DNA of 64,000 bases from assembly GCA_002427745.1 (NCBI GenBank), contig DIYF01000061.1, forward strand, positions 1 through 64,000. The letters run 5' to 3'. The DNA is from Roseivirga sp. UBA6061 (GTDB lineage Bacteria; Bacteroidota; Bacteroidia; Cytophagales; Cyclobacteriaceae). The position numbers were made by a program, and so were the translations under genes. Shown in pieces: positions 35,587 through 46,286 of this stretch. Numbering within the stretch: position 1 is the first letter of the stretch; every line of letters begins with the position of its first letter. The notes beneath the pieces were generated by a model. It searched no databases. It was given only the letters and a program-made list of their open reading frames with translations, and was not told where the DNA came from.

Positions 35587-35755
35587 TGCCGATTTTTGTA
35601 GTTGGTCGAAGTTTGCACTCATTTCTGTGTCTTTCGTGCGACACTCACGTTTTTTTCACAGCTTTTCGCTCTTTTTTTTCATGGAAATCGATTGATGCGC
35701 GAAAATAGGGCAGATTTTGGTTGCTGTGATTGTGTGTTTTCTTGTAAGATATACT

Positions 35756-35763
35756 TAAGTTTG
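35756..35763 (+). promoter_or_regulatory. Probable -7 promoter element of the small secreted protein gene
   Basis: TAAGTTTG is a perfect match to TAnnTTTG. A TTG at 35730-35732 is 23 bp upstream, slightly further than usual. It predicts a 5' leader of about 75 bases for the gene at 35844. Confidence 0.45.
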
Positions 35764-35843
35764 TGACTTGAGTGTTTCTTAAAAGAAACTACTTGAAAAG
35801 AGGCTAGGCTTAGAATATTATTAAACTAAACTACACAACCGAA

Positions 35844-36314
35844 ATGAGAAAATACTTTTTGCTGGCAGCAATGCTGGTGTTTGGTGTAGCGGCTTTCGCT
35901 CAGACTGAGGAAGAGTTTGAGTTTTTTGACCGCACCGATGAAATGGAAGAGGTACAGGTACCTTCCTATGAAAAAAAACATTACCTGGGTGAGGAGTTCA
36001 CCAAAATGTTTTTTGCCCTGAAGGAGCAATATGTCTACATCCCCGAGAAGACTTCGATTAACATGAATCCTTCACCTACCACAGAAAAGCCTGCTATTTA
36101 CAACTCCGTAAAGAAGCTGGATAAGCACTACAAAAAGATGCTCAAAAAGGGCAAAATGTCTAAAGAAGATGTAAAAGAGAGATTGGCAAAAATCGTATCT
36201 GTTGGTTATTCTATCAGGCATGAGGATACAGCCGCTCTCGAAAAGATGCTATGGACGATTAAAGACGTAGCTAAGCTGGAAGCTCTGTTTACAGAAAAGA
36301 TTGTATTGAACTGA
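35844..36314 (+). CDS. Small secreted protein of unknown function
   Basis: The 156-residue protein has a clear signal peptide (MRKYFLLAAMLVFGVAAFA, cleaved before QTEEE) followed by an acidic stretch and a lysine-rich middle (KHYKKMLKKGKMSKED). The charge segregation suggests a soluble periplasmic protein. No known domain was recognised. It is a monocistronic gene with its own promoter and terminator. Confidence 0.75.
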   Translation: MRKYFLLAAMLVFGVAAFAQTEEEFEFFDRTDEMEEVQVPSYEKKHYLGEEFTKMFFALKEQYVYIPEKTSINMNPSPTTEKPAIYNSVKKLDKHYKKMLKKGKMSKEDVKERLAKIVSVGYSIRHEDTAALEKMLWTIKDVAKLEALFTEKIVLN

Positions 36315-36351
36315 TACGATAAGAATTTACTTACCGACTAACTAACTATTT

Positions 36352-36382
36352 AGCCCTGGCGATACCGTCAGGGCTTTTTTTA
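36352..36382 (+). terminator. Rho-independent terminator of the small secreted protein gene
   Basis: AGCCCTG and CAGGGCT form a 7-bp stem across ten bases, followed by seven T. It lies in the gap between convergent genes and mainly serves the + strand. Confidence 0.88.
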
Positions 36383-36389
36383 TCCCTTA

Positions 36390-37106
36390 TTATAATGAAA
36401 GGAAATCATCCATGGTCAGCACACCCTTTTGTCCGGAAATCCACTCGGCCACCAGAATAGCACCTGAGGCAAAGCCTTCTCTGCCATGGGCCGTGTGTTT
36501 TATATCAATAGAGTCGATGGCCGAATCATAAGCTATGGCATGTGTGCCGGGAGTGGGGTCTACGCGCTCCGAAGTGATAAGCAGTTCGTCTTCTTTGGCG
36601 GTGGTATCATTGACCCAGCTGTCCTTTCTGTCAATATGATCTATGATGCCCTGAGCCAGGGTAATGGCGGTACCACTGGGAGCATCCAGTTTCTGGGTGT
36701 GATGAATCTCCTTCATTGAGACGGCATAATCCTGCTGTTGATTCATAAGTCTGGCCAGAAAAGCGTTGACTTTAAAAAAGATATTCACACCAATGCTGAA
36801 GTTGGAGGAGTATAAATAAGTGCCACCTTTTTCCTGGCAATAAGCGTCCAGGGCCGGTTTTTCATCCAGCCAGCCCGTAGTACCCACAGCCACCGGAATT
36901 TTATGATCAATACACCATTTGATATTGCTGACTGCTGCAGAGGGCTGACTGAAGTCGATGGCTGCATCAATATCACCGGTATTCAGTGAGTCAAGCTCAT
37001 CTCGGTTGTCAATATTGATTCTGGCTACAACTTCGTGACCTTTGGCAGTTGCCATTTTATCAATGAGCTGACCCATTTTTCCGTAACCCAGTAGCAGTAG
37101 TTTCAT
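36390..37106 (-). CDS. dapB: 4-hydroxy-tetrahydrodipicolinate reductase
   Basis: The 238-residue protein has the NAD-binding start LLLGYGKMGQLIDKMA, VAVGTTGW, SSNFSIGVNIFFKV and the active-site HHTQKLDAPSGTA. It reduces 4-hydroxy-tetrahydrodipicolinate in lysine and diaminopimelate biosynthesis. It is the last gene of the minus-strand parA-parB-DUF5683-dapB series, 76 bp after the DUF5683 gene. In many Bacteroidota lepB follows dapB; here the next gene is convergent. Confidence 0.98.
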   Translation of the reverse strand: MKLLLLGYGKMGQLIDKMATAKGHEVVARINIDNRDELDSLNTGDIDAAIDFSQPSAAVSNIKWCIDHKIPVAVGTTGWLDEKPALDAYCQEKGGTYLYSSNFSIGVNIFFKVNAFLARLMNQQQDYAVSMKEIHHTQKLDAPSGTAITLAQGIIDHIDRKDSWVNDTTAKEDELLITSERVDPTPGTHAIAYDSAIDSIDIKHTAHGREGFASGAILVAEWISGQKGVLTMDDFLSL

Positions 37107-37182
37107 AGTGGTAATTCTGATAGGGAGGCAAATTTAGTAATGCCTTTCAGATAGACGTGAAATTCTTATCTGAATCGTCAGA

Positions 37183-37803
37183 TTACTTTCCAATCGGAAG
37201 GGTAAGGCCTATGCCCAGGTAGGGCGAACCATTGTTGATCACTCCCAGCTTGGGCTTGAGATTCAACCCCAGGTTTTCATCAACATCGAAACCTTTGAGG
37301 TGAGCATCTATGGCCGCTTCTGCTATATTGAGCACATAAACACCTACAGTCACGAGGTAAAGTAAGTCTCTGTTTTTTCTCCAGGTATCGGCTCTTCTTC
37401 TGTAGACTCTCAGTTCATTTTCATTGATGGCCGTGCCTGCAGCCTGCTGCGCAATCAGGTCTTTGGCCAGGTCTTCGTAGAAAATCCGCTGATCGTTATT
37501 AAAATCGATGTAGTAAAATGAAAGGGCGAAGCCACCATACAGGATCGGTACTTTCCACCAGCTATCATTGTAGATTTGCCCCCAGCCCGGTATCAATGCA
37601 GATCTTCGCGAAGCCACTTTCGGGTCATAGAACTTTTTAGGCTTTTTAAGTTTTATCTCCTCTGGTTTCGCTTCTGGTTGTGCGATAGCCAGTGTGTCAA
37701 TTTTACCAAGCTTACCACCCTGTCTCTTCTCTTTACCTTCCTGGGCATTCATACCCAATGCAGCAAAAAGTAACAGGGTGACGGATAAAATTCTAAGTTT
37801 CAT
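37183..37803 (-). CDS. DUF5683 domain protein
   Basis: The 206-residue protein has a signal peptide (LRILSVTLLLFAALGMNA), a charged linker and then SALIPGWGQIYNDSWWKVP, the defining motif of DUF5683, followed by membrane-like segments (ILYGGFALSFYYIDF, LLYLVTVGVYVLNIAEA). The C-terminus ends LGIGLTLPIGK, resembling an outer-membrane strand. It lies between parB and dapB, a conserved order in this phylum. It overlaps parB by 1 bp. Function unknown. Confidence 0.88.
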   Translation of the reverse strand: MKLRILSVTLLLFAALGMNAQEGKEKRQGGKLGKIDTLAIAQPEAKPEEIKLKKPKKFYDPKVASRRSALIPGWGQIYNDSWWKVPILYGGFALSFYYIDFNNDQRIFYEDLAKDLIAQQAAGTAINENELRVYRRRADTWRKNRDLLYLVTVGVYVLNIAEAAIDAHLKGFDVDENLGLNLKPKLGVINNGSPYLGIGLTLPIGK

Positions 37804-38711
37804 TATAGCTCGATGATCTCAAGTATGCGGTTGAGGTCTTCAGTGGAAACAAAAGGAATCTTTATTTCTCCTCTGAACTGACCGTCCGCTTTCAGGCTTA
37901 CCCTGGTACCGAAGTGAGATGAAAGCTTGCCCTGAATTTGCTGTACTTCGTACTTTCTGTGAGCGCTTCCGTCTTGCTTCTGAGGTTTAGCCTTTTCTGC
38001 CTTGGGAACCATCAAATCGCGTACCAATTGCTCCACTTTTCTCACAGAAAGGTCTTCTTCTACCGCTTTTCTGTAAATATGAAGCTGTTTTTCTACGTCT
38101 TCGACATTAATAATCGCCCGGGCATGACCCATGGATATCTTTTTATCCCTCAGACCTGCCTGAACATCCGGTGGCAATTTGAGCAGCCTCAGGTAATTGT
38201 TTACAGTAGTTCTGTTCTTCCCGACTCTTTCACCCAGCTGTTCCTGTTTCAGGTCGCACTCCGAGAGGAGTCTTTGGTAACTGAGGGCTACTTCTATGGC
38301 ATTGAGGTTTTCCCTCTGAATGTTCTCAATCAGTGCCATTTCCAGCATTTGCTGGTCATCGGCCGTACGAATGTAGGCAGGGATGGCTTCAAGTCCGGCC
38401 ATTTTAGAGGCCTGGAACCTTCTTTCCCCGGAGATCAGTTGATATTCTCCTTCGCTTAGCCTGCGAACGGTGATGGGCTGAATAATGCCCTGTACCTTGA
38501 TGGACTCGGAGAGTTCTTCAAGTGCTTCTCTGTCAAAATGGGTTCTGGGCTGAAAAGGGTTTACCTGGATCTGATCCAGGGGAACTTCACTGATTGAGCC
38601 TGTTGATACTTTTTCACTGCTCAGCCTGGTTTCCTCATTGGTTGACGAATCTTCCAATAGAGCCCCTAATCCTCTGCCCAGTGCGTTCTTCTTTCTTGGA
38701 GCTTTAGCCAT
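37803..38711 (-). CDS. parB: Chromosome-partitioning protein ParB
   Basis: The 302-residue protein has an N-terminal CTP-binding ParB/Srx domain (IQVNPFQPRTHFD, GERRFQA, ALIENIQRENLNAIE), a helix-turn-helix centre (LGERVGKNRTTVNNYLRLL, plus SMGHARAI) and a C-terminal dimerisation part. It loads at parS sites and works with ParA in origin segregation. No parS-like 16-bp palindrome was recognised in the window. It lies 9 bp after parA. Confidence 0.98.
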   Translation of the reverse strand: MAKAPRKKNALGRGLGALLEDSSTNEETRLSSEKVSTGSISEVPLDQIQVNPFQPRTHFDREALEELSESIKVQGIIQPITVRRLSEGEYQLISGERRFQASKMAGLEAIPAYIRTADDQQMLEMALIENIQRENLNAIEVALSYQRLLSECDLKQEQLGERVGKNRTTVNNYLRLLKLPPDVQAGLRDKKISMGHARAIINVEDVEKQLHIYRKAVEEDLSVRKVEQLVRDLMVPKAEKAKPQKQDGSAHRKYEVQQIQGKLSSHFGTRVSLKADGQFRGEIKIPFVSTEDLNRILEIIEL

Positions 38712-38720
38712 AACTAGTTA

Positions 38721-39488
38721 TTAAGATTTCGAACGATCACTCACTTCTTTGGCCAGGCTCAGGTAAGCCATGGCTCCCTTACTCTCAGCATCGTGTACGA
38801 TGGCCGGCACACCAAAGCTCGGTGATTCGCTCAATTTAACATTCCTTGGTATGATGGTGTCGAAGACCATTTGATTAAAGTGTGTCTGTACCTCTTCTAC
38901 CACCTGATTGGAAAGTCTCAGGCGAACATCATACATGGTAAGCAGAATGCCTTCTATCGTGAGTCCGGCATTTAAACGCTTCTGTATGATAGTAATTGTG
39001 TTCAGAAGCTTTCCTAATCCTTCCAAAGCAAAATATTCGCACTGTACCGGAATAATAACCGAATGTGCTGCCGTCAGGGCATTAATCGTAATCAGACCCA
39101 GGGAAGGCGCGCAGTCTATCAGAATAAAGTCGTACTCATCAACAACTTCTTCCAGTACATCACGCATTTTCTCCTCGCGCTTCTCAATGTTTACCATTTC
39201 CACTTCAGCACCTACCAGGTTGATGTGTGAAGGAACGAGATGAAGAAAGTTCACATCCGTTTCCATCAGGCACTCCCTGATATTGGCCTTACTCACCATG
39301 CATTCATAAATGCTGTTATCTATCTCTTTGGGGTTATGCCCGAGACCGGATGTGGTGTTTGCCTGTGGATCTGCATCCACCACCAGTGTTTTATATTCAA
39401 GCACAGCCAGACTGGCTGCCAGGTTCATGGCGGTTGTAGTTTTACCTACTCCGCCTTTTTGATTTGCTATTGCTATTATCTTACCCAT
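38721..39488 (-). CDS. parA: Chromosome-partitioning ATPase ParA (Soj)
   Basis: The 255-residue protein has the deviant Walker [15 protein letters not shown] with the signature lysine, [11 protein letters not shown] and [14 protein letters not shown]. There is no N-terminal HTH, so it is the chromosomal Soj type. It moves ParB-origin complexes along the nucleoid. It starts 8 bp after the MBL hydrolase gene, with which it may be co-transcribed. Confidence 0.98.
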   Translation of the reverse strand: MGKIIAIANQKGGVGKTTTAMNLAASLAVLEYKTLVVDADPQANTTSGLGHNPKEIDNSIYECMVSKANIRECLMETDVNFLHLVPSHINLVGAEVEMVNIEKREEKMRDVLEEVVDEYDFILIDCAPSLGLITINALTAAHSVIIPVQCEYFALEGLGKLLNTITIIQKRLNAGLTIEGILLTMYDVRLRLSNQVVEEVQTHFNQMVFDTIIPRNVKLSESPSFGVPAIVHDAESKGAMAYLSLAKEVSDRSKS

Positions 39489-39496
39489 TTGTCTGA

Positions 39497-40177
39497 TTAA
39501 AATGAGATGTTGTCACCGATTTTAGGTAGTGTTAAGTTTACAGAGGCTTCACCGGCTATGGCCAGTGCTGCCGTGTGGTCAATTGCCACATAAGGGAAAG
39601 TATCGAAGTGAACCCCGATAATCTCTGTACACCTGATCATTTTAGCAGCTCTCATAGCATCTGCCACGCCCATGGTAAAATTGTCACCAACAGGCAGTAC
39701 GGCAAAAGAGAGATCAAATTCTTCCCCGATCAGCTCCATATCTTTGGTAAGAGCCGTATCTCCTGCGTAGTAGAAGGTGCCCTCGTCATTTTGAATCACA
39801 ATGCCGGCCGGATGCCCTCCGTAGCTGCCATCAGGCATAGAACTTGAATGCACTGCATTGACGAGCTTGATTCTGCCAAAATCAAATTGCCAGCTACCTC
39901 CGTGATTCATCGGATGCGCCCGCTCCAGCCCTTTGTTCTGAAACCAGCCTACCACCTCGTAAGTGGAAATGATGGTTGCCTCTGATTGATTGTAGATAGT
40001 TTCTACATCCGCTACATGATCGGCATGCCCATGACTCAGTATGATGTAATCTGGCTTTAGGGCCGATACATCAACGTTTTTAGCTAATTCATTGGGGGTG
40101 ATAAAAGGGTCAAAAAGTAACTTTTTCCCCTGTGTTTCAACCATGAAACTGGCGTGTCCGAAGTAGGTGAATTTCAT
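39497..40177 (-). CDS. Metallo-beta-lactamase-fold hydrolase (UPF0173-like)
   Basis: The 226-residue protein starts [19 protein letters not shown] and has [10 protein letters not shown], the HxHxDH metal site, and AGDTAL with a second metal aspartate, as in UPF0173 metal-dependent hydrolases. Substrate unknown. The gene heads the minus-strand operon with parA/parB; a -7 element lies 37 bp upstream. Confidence 0.9.
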   Translation of the reverse strand: MKFTYFGHASFMVETQGKKLLFDPFITPNELAKNVDVSALKPDYIILSHGHADHVADVETIYNQSEATIISTYEVVGWFQNKGLERAHPMNHGGSWQFDFGRIKLVNAVHSSSMPDGSYGGHPAGIVIQNDEGTFYYAGDTALTKDMELIGEEFDLSFAVLPVGDNFTMGVADAMRAAKMIRCTEIIGVHFDTFPYVAIDHTAALAIAGEASVNLTLPKIGDNISF

Positions 40178-40213
40178 TTTGATCGAGGAGCTTTGCTAAA
40201 AATCAAGAGCCTA

Positions 40214-40221
40214 CAAAGATA
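40214..40221 (-). promoter_or_regulatory. Probable -7 promoter element of the MBL-parA-parB operon
   Basis: On the minus strand TATCTTTG matches TAnnTTTG exactly, 37 bp before the hydrolase start codon. No clear TTG was seen at the expected upstream distance. Confidence 0.42.
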
Positions 40222-40340
40222 TAAGTTTAATCGAAAGATTGGTGAAATTAGACATGAAGTCACAGACGTTTTTATCGGCCGATGCCGGCTATGTCTAAGC
40301 TGCTTCTGACATGGCGTTTTTCTTTCAGAACAGGACAAAA

Positions 40341-40372
40341 AAAGAGATGGGTTTCGGCCCATCTCTTTTTTT
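40341..40372 (-). terminator. Bidirectional terminator after the pyrG-yidC operon
   Basis: AGAGATGGG and CCCATCTCT form a 9-bp stem (40343-40351 and 40358-40366) around a short loop, flanked by A on one side and T on the other. On the minus strand it follows yidC by 20 bp. Confidence 0.9.
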
Positions 40373-40392
40373 ATTCAGGATGTAAAATCCGC

Positions 40393-42234
40393 TTATTTTT
40401 TCTTCTTCTGCTGTTGTTGCTTTTGCTTCTGAGCTTCCTGGCTTGCCTTCATCGCATCTTCCAGTCGCTGCTGAAACTTCGATTTCTTCTTGTTGGCATT
40501 CTTCTTTTTGTTCTCTTCCAGGGTGGCTCTGATCTTATCCTCGTCTACAAAGCGTCTGATCATAGTCTGCTGACCGAAAGTCACAATGTTGGAAACAAAG
40601 TAATAGAAGCTAAGACCGGAAGAGTAAGAGTTCAGTACAAACATGAAAATGATCGGCATAACATAGCCAATGGTTTTCATCGGGCCCTGCACCGTACTTA
40701 CCTGATTGTTTGACCAGGTGTACAGGATGGTAGAGATGGTCATCAACAGGGTGAATCCACTTACGTGAGAACCGTAGTAGGGAATCTCGAAAGGCAGGTA
40801 GAACAGTACATCGTATGTAGAAAGGTCTGTTGCCCATAAGAATGATTCTCCTCTCAATTCAATAGAGTTGGGAAAGAAAAAGAACATGGCAAACAGAAAG
40901 GGCATTTGCAGCAGTACCGGCAAACAACCACTGATAGGATTGACGCCTACTTCTCTGTAGAGCTTCATTTGCTCTTGCTGCATCTTCTGCTGGTCTCCAC
41001 CCAGTCTTTCCTTCATGGCATCAAGCTCCGGCTTCAGGGCCTTCATTTTGGCCATGGAGAGGTAAGACTTGCGCGACAGCGGGAAGAGGCAGAGCTTAAT
41101 GATCAGTACGATGATGATGATGATGACACCGTAGTTGCCAATGACTGATTCAAGGGAGTAAAACAGGTTGACAATAATCAGTTTGTTCACCCAGCTCACC
41201 GCCTTGTAGCCCATGTAGACATTGTCTTCATAGTCAGGAGCTACCTTCTTAAGGCCTTTGAAATTGTTAGGGCCGAGATAATACTTAAAGTCTGCTCCGG
41301 CATAAATATCGCCCATGGGGACGGCCAGGTTCATGACAGCTCCCTTAACAATGGTTGTATCATTAAGAGGTACCTCGGTGGTTACCATACCTCCATTGAA
41401 ACTCTTCTCAGCTATGATACCGGCATTGAAAAACTTCTGATTAAAGGCCACCCATTTAAGCCCCTCGGCAATCTGCTCTGATTCAGGGCTCTGGCTGATT
41501 TCCTTAAGCTCATCCACCTCTTCAGACAGGGTACGGTAAATAATGGTAGACTTGTTTCGTTCGTCTTCCAGGTTTTTTTCCTGGCGGATCATCTCATTGA
41601 GCCATACAAAGCTCATTTCATTACCGATGATCGTATTTTGAAGACCATTGATCTTCATGTTGTGTTTCACCTCATAGCCAGTGCCACCAATTTTATAGGT
41701 GTGCACAATGCTGCTGCCATCCATTGGCAGGGTGAAAGTAACGGTGGTGGAATCTGTACCGGAAACCGTGGTGCCTGATCTGCTCGCATTGAAATACAGA
41801 TCAGAGATATTGATATTTCCTTTGGTAGTCTGAAGCGTAAGCGTTTGTTGACTGCTTTTCTCATTCAGGAGTATCAGTGGCTCTTTCTGCCAGGTGGTGA
41901 ACTCCTTTAAACGTACTTCTTTGAGCAGACCACCGCGTGTTGAAAAAACAAAGGTTGCCTGGTCATTCTCTATCGTAATATCTGATTCTTCGCCTGATAC
42001 ACCGGCAGCAAATACACCGTATTGCTCGTTATAGTTGGTCTGGGAAGTATCAGGTGCTATGGTGGCTTGCTGGTTTGTGTTGCCTTGTGCAGGGTCCGCC
42101 TGACCATTGTCAGGAGAAGTTATTTCTGTGTTTACCGGCTCAGCCACGGGTTCTTCGGGCTGCTCAAAAATAAACATATAGCCAATCAGCAATATCGCCA
42201 TCAAAACAAATCCTATGATTTGATTTCTATCCAT
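40393..42234 (-). CDS. yidC: Membrane protein insertase YidC
   Basis: The 613-residue protein has the Gram-negative YidC layout: an N-terminal membrane helix (IIGFVLMAILLIGYMFIF), a large periplasmic domain to about residue 350, and the five-helix insertase core with SYLSMAKMKALKPELDAM, GGCLPV-like SGCLPVLLQMPFLFAMF and YFVSNIVTFGQQ. The C-terminus is a lysine- and glutamine-rich tail (after about 575) that may contact ribosomes. It inserts and folds inner-membrane proteins with or without SecYEG. It lies 17 bp downstream of pyrG. Confidence 0.97.
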   Translation of the reverse strand: MDRNQIIGFVLMAILLIGYMFIFEQPEEPVAEPVNTEITSPDNGQADPAQGNTNQQATIAPDTSQTNYNEQYGVFAAGVSGEESDITIENDQATFVFSTRGGLLKEVRLKEFTTWQKEPLILLNEKSSQQTLTLQTTKGNINISDLYFNASRSGTTVSGTDSTTVTFTLPMDGSSIVHTYKIGGTGYEVKHNMKINGLQNTIIGNEMSFVWLNEMIRQEKNLEDERNKSTIIYRTLSEEVDELKEISQSPESEQIAEGLKWVAFNQKFFNAGIIAEKSFNGGMVTTEVPLNDTTIVKGAVMNLAVPMGDIYAGADFKYYLGPNNFKGLKKVAPDYEDNVYMGYKAVSWVNKLIIVNLFYSLESVIGNYGVIIIIIVLIIKLCLFPLSRKSYLSMAKMKALKPELDAMKERLGGDQQKMQQEQMKLYREVGVNPISGCLPVLLQMPFLFAMFFFFPNSIELRGESFLWATDLSTYDVLFYLPFEIPYYGSHVSGFTLLMTISTILYTWSNNQVSTVQGPMKTIGYVMPIIFMFVLNSYSSGLSFYYFVSNIVTFGQQTMIRRFVDEDKIRATLEENKKKNANKKKSKFQQRLEDAMKASQEAQKQKQQQQKKKK

Positions 42235-42251
42235 CTTCTCTTCTTTCTAAG

Positions 42252-43892
<1,641 letters not shown>

Positions 43893-43902
43893 TTATGGGA
43901 CA

Positions 43903-43910
43903 CAAAGGTA
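43903..43910 (-). promoter_or_regulatory. Probable -7 promoter element of pyrG-yidC
   Basis: On the minus strand TACCTTTG fits TAnnTTTG exactly, 34 bp before the pyrG ATG. It faces a divergent promoter for cca 66 bp away. Confidence 0.45.
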
Positions 43911-43975
43911 GTATTTTTCAATAGAAATTAGGGGCTCGGTTAAAAAGATTGAAATGCCCCTCAGAGGGTGCACTT

Positions 43976-44004
43976 TTGAGACCACTGATTTCCTGCTAAC
44001 TTTG
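43976..44004 (+). promoter_or_regulatory. Bacteroidota-type promoter of cca
   Basis: TTG at 43976-43978, an 18-bp spacer and TAACTTTG at 43997-44004 agree with the phylum consensus. The start codon follows 28 bp later. Confidence 0.7.
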
Positions 44005-44031
44005 CCCTCCTTTTAAAACAGGCAGCCAGAA

Positions 44032-45456
44032 ATGAATCTTTCATCGCACATAGAATCACCGGTTTTTGAGACCGTAGCCGCTGTAGCCGGAGACAAGTCA
44101 CTGGAGACGTATGTGGTGGGGGGCTATGTGCGTGATATCCTGCTGAAAAGGCCTTCAAAAGACATAGACTTCGTTTGTGTAGGCAGTGGTATTACACTGG
44201 CACGTGGGGTGCATGAGGCTTTGGGTACACACTTGCCTTTTTCCGTTTTTAAAACCTACGGCACCGGCATGATCAAAAGTGGTGAAGATGAACTTGAGTT
44301 TGTCGGGGCCAGAAAAGAGTCTTACAGGCACGACTCCAGAAAGCCTATTGTAGAAAACGGTACGCTGGAAGATGACCAGAACCGCAGGGACTTCACCATT
44401 AATGCACTTGCCATTAGTCTTAATAAGCAGAATTATGGTGAACTGGTGGACCCTTTTGACGGGGTGGGAGATCTGAAACGTAAAATGATCCGTACGCCCC
44501 TGGCTCCGGAGCAAACGTTCAGCGATGATCCCCTGAGGATGATGAGGGCTATTCGTTTTGCTTCCCAGCTCAACTTCGATATCGAGGCAGATACCTTTGA
44601 GGCTATCAGTAAAATGGCCGACCGGATTAAGATAGTATCTGCTGAGAGAGTGATTGTAGAGCTGAATAAGATTGTATTGTCGCCTACTCCTTCCTATGGT
44701 TTTAAGCTGCTGTTCCATTGTGGTTTGTTAAAGCATATTTTTCCTGAAATGGTGGCCCTGCAGGGGGTACAGACCATCGAGGACAAATCCCATAAGGATA
44801 ATTTCTACCATACTTTGCAGGTGCTGGACAACATCAGTAAAAACACTGACGACCTGTGGCTACGCTGGGCGGCCATAATGCATGATATTGCCAAGCCGCC
44901 TACCAAGCGATTTAATAAAAAAGTAGGGTGGACTTTTCACGGGCATGAGGACAAAGGGGCACGTATGACCCCGGAGATTTTCAGGAGATTGAAATTACCA
45001 ATGGGCGAACCCATGCGTTTTGTGCAAAAACTGGTGAAACTCCACCTGAGACCTATCGCCCTGGTGAAAGATCATATTACTGATTCGGCCATCCGCAGGC
45101 TGCTTTTTGAGGCAGGGGATGAAATTGAATCTTTGATGATGCTCTGCCGGGCAGATATTACCTCGAAAAACCACCATAAGGTAAAGCGCTATCTAAAGAA
45201 TTTTGATGTGGTGGAAAGAAAAATGCGCGAGGTAGAGGAGAAAGATAAAATTCGTAACTTCCAGCCCGTTATCACAGGACAAATGATCATGGAAACCTTC
45301 GATATGTCTCCGGGAAGAGTAATTGGAGAAATAAAAGAAGCCTTGAAAGAGGCGGTTTTAGAAGGAACAATCCGCAACGAATTCAACGAAGCATACGACT
45401 ACATGCTGCAGCTGGGTAGGGAAAAGGGACTGGAAGTTGTTAAGAAATTAAAATAA
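44032..45456 (+). CDS. cca: CCA tRNA nucleotidyltransferase with HD domain
   Basis: The 474-residue protein has the class II nucleotidyltransferase head motif VVGGYVRDILLKRPSKDIDF, RRDFTINALA, DDPLRMMRAIRFASQL (the motif that reads the tRNA end) and then an HD domain (MHDIAKPPTK). It adds or repairs the 3' CCA of tRNA; the window's tRNA-Arg does not encode CCA, which fits. The HD domain may give an associated phosphohydrolase activity. It begins a two-gene transcript with the TPR gene. Confidence 0.97.
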   Translation: MNLSSHIESPVFETVAAVAGDKSLETYVVGGYVRDILLKRPSKDIDFVCVGSGITLARGVHEALGTHLPFSVFKTYGTGMIKSGEDELEFVGARKESYRHDSRKPIVENGTLEDDQNRRDFTINALAISLNKQNYGELVDPFDGVGDLKRKMIRTPLAPEQTFSDDPLRMMRAIRFASQLNFDIEADTFEAISKMADRIKIVSAERVIVELNKIVLSPTPSYGFKLLFHCGLLKHIFPEMVALQGVQTIEDKSHKDNFYHTLQVLDNISKNTDDLWLRWAAIMHDIAKPPTKRFNKKVGWTFHGHEDKGARMTPEIFRRLKLPMGEPMRFVQKLVKLHLRPIALVKDHITDSAIRRLLFEAGDEIESLMMLCRADITSKNHHKVKRYLKNFDVVERKMREVEEKDKIRNFQPVITGQMIMETFDMSPGRVIGEIKEALKEAVLEGTIRNEFNEAYDYMLQLGREKGLEVVKKLK

Positions 45457-45472
45457 TCAGAATCAGACTATA

Positions 45473-46165
45473 ATGAAACGAATTAAGTTTTTGGTGGTGG
45501 TATGTGTGCTTTTTGCTTCAACCCGGGCACTGGCACAGGATAGTACTTACATTTCCAATGAATACTCAAAAGCGGTAGCTACTTATCAGCTTGCCCAGAA
45601 GTTCAATGATCAGGAAGCTATTAAGGATGCTTTGCTCGATCTGCTGGTACTTAACAACAGCGATTCCACTGTTTTAAGAGGGCTTGCAGAATTCTACTAT
45701 AATAACAGACTGTATACATCGAGTGCGCTGGTAGCCCTTGATTTCTTAGAGAAGTACCCCGGAAACCTGGTTGCCACTGAAATTGTGGCTTTGAGTTATG
45801 AACAGTTGCGTTTGTATGATAAAGCCATTGAGTATTATCAGCCCATCTGGCTTGCCACCGAAAACATTAATATCCTCTACCAGATTGCCTATCTGCAGTA
45901 TTCACTCAAACGTCATACAGAGGCCCTGAACAATCTCCAGATCATTGATGGCAAGGTCAAACCTGAAGACATTGTACAGCTTAATACGAGTAGCGGACAA
46001 ATACAGCAGGTAGCCTTTAAGGCGGCTTTACTCAACCTGAGAGCACTTATTGCCATAGAGCAGGGTAATAACACTGAGGCAAAGAATTTATTGAATCAGG
46101 CTCTACAGTTGTCCCCTGAATTTGAGGCAGCCAAAAACACACTGGATGGTTTGAATAAGGGCTAG
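45473..46165 (+). CDS. Secreted tetratricopeptide-repeat protein
   Basis: The 230-residue protein has a signal peptide (IKFLVVVCVLFASTRALA, then QDSTY) and helical repeats with TPR spacing (EIVALSYEQLRLYDKAIEYY, IAYLQYSLKRHTEALNNL, ALIAIEQGNNTEAKNLLNQA). It is probably a periplasmic protein-interaction scaffold. It lies 16 bp after cca and is followed by a terminator. Partner unknown. Confidence 0.82.
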   Translation: MKRIKFLVVVCVLFASTRALAQDSTYISNEYSKAVATYQLAQKFNDQEAIKDALLDLLVLNNSDSTVLRGLAEFYYNNRLYTSSALVALDFLEKYPGNLVATEIVALSYEQLRLYDKAIEYYQPIWLATENINILYQIAYLQYSLKRHTEALNNLQIIDGKVKPEDIVQLNTSSGQIQQVAFKAALLNLRALIAIEQGNNTEAKNLLNQALQLSPEFEAAKNTLDGLNKG

Positions 46166-46193
46166 ATCTTCAAAAGAAACTTTAGAAAGGATG

Positions 46194-46222
46194 CCCCGGC
46201 CTGCAGGTCGGGGTATTTTTTT
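46194..46222 (+). terminator. Rho-independent terminator of the cca-TPR transcript
   Basis: CCCCGGCC and GGTCGGGG pair (one G-T) across a TGCA loop and are followed by eight T. The stop of the TPR gene is 28 bp upstream. Confidence 0.88.
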
Positions 46223-46286
46223 TGTAAATTTTGAAGTGGTGCAACCTTCATGGGGGAGCTATGTCTTTGAGTTGAATTCATAATAA

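Noticed and set aside
37803..39488. parS site near parAB
   Set aside because: No 16-bp palindrome of the parS type was seen; only a systematic search could exclude it.
40393..40510. Low-complexity lysine/glutamine-rich end of yidC as a possible sequencing artefact
   Set aside because: A basic C-terminal tail is common in YidC proteins and the frame is intact to a normal terminator.
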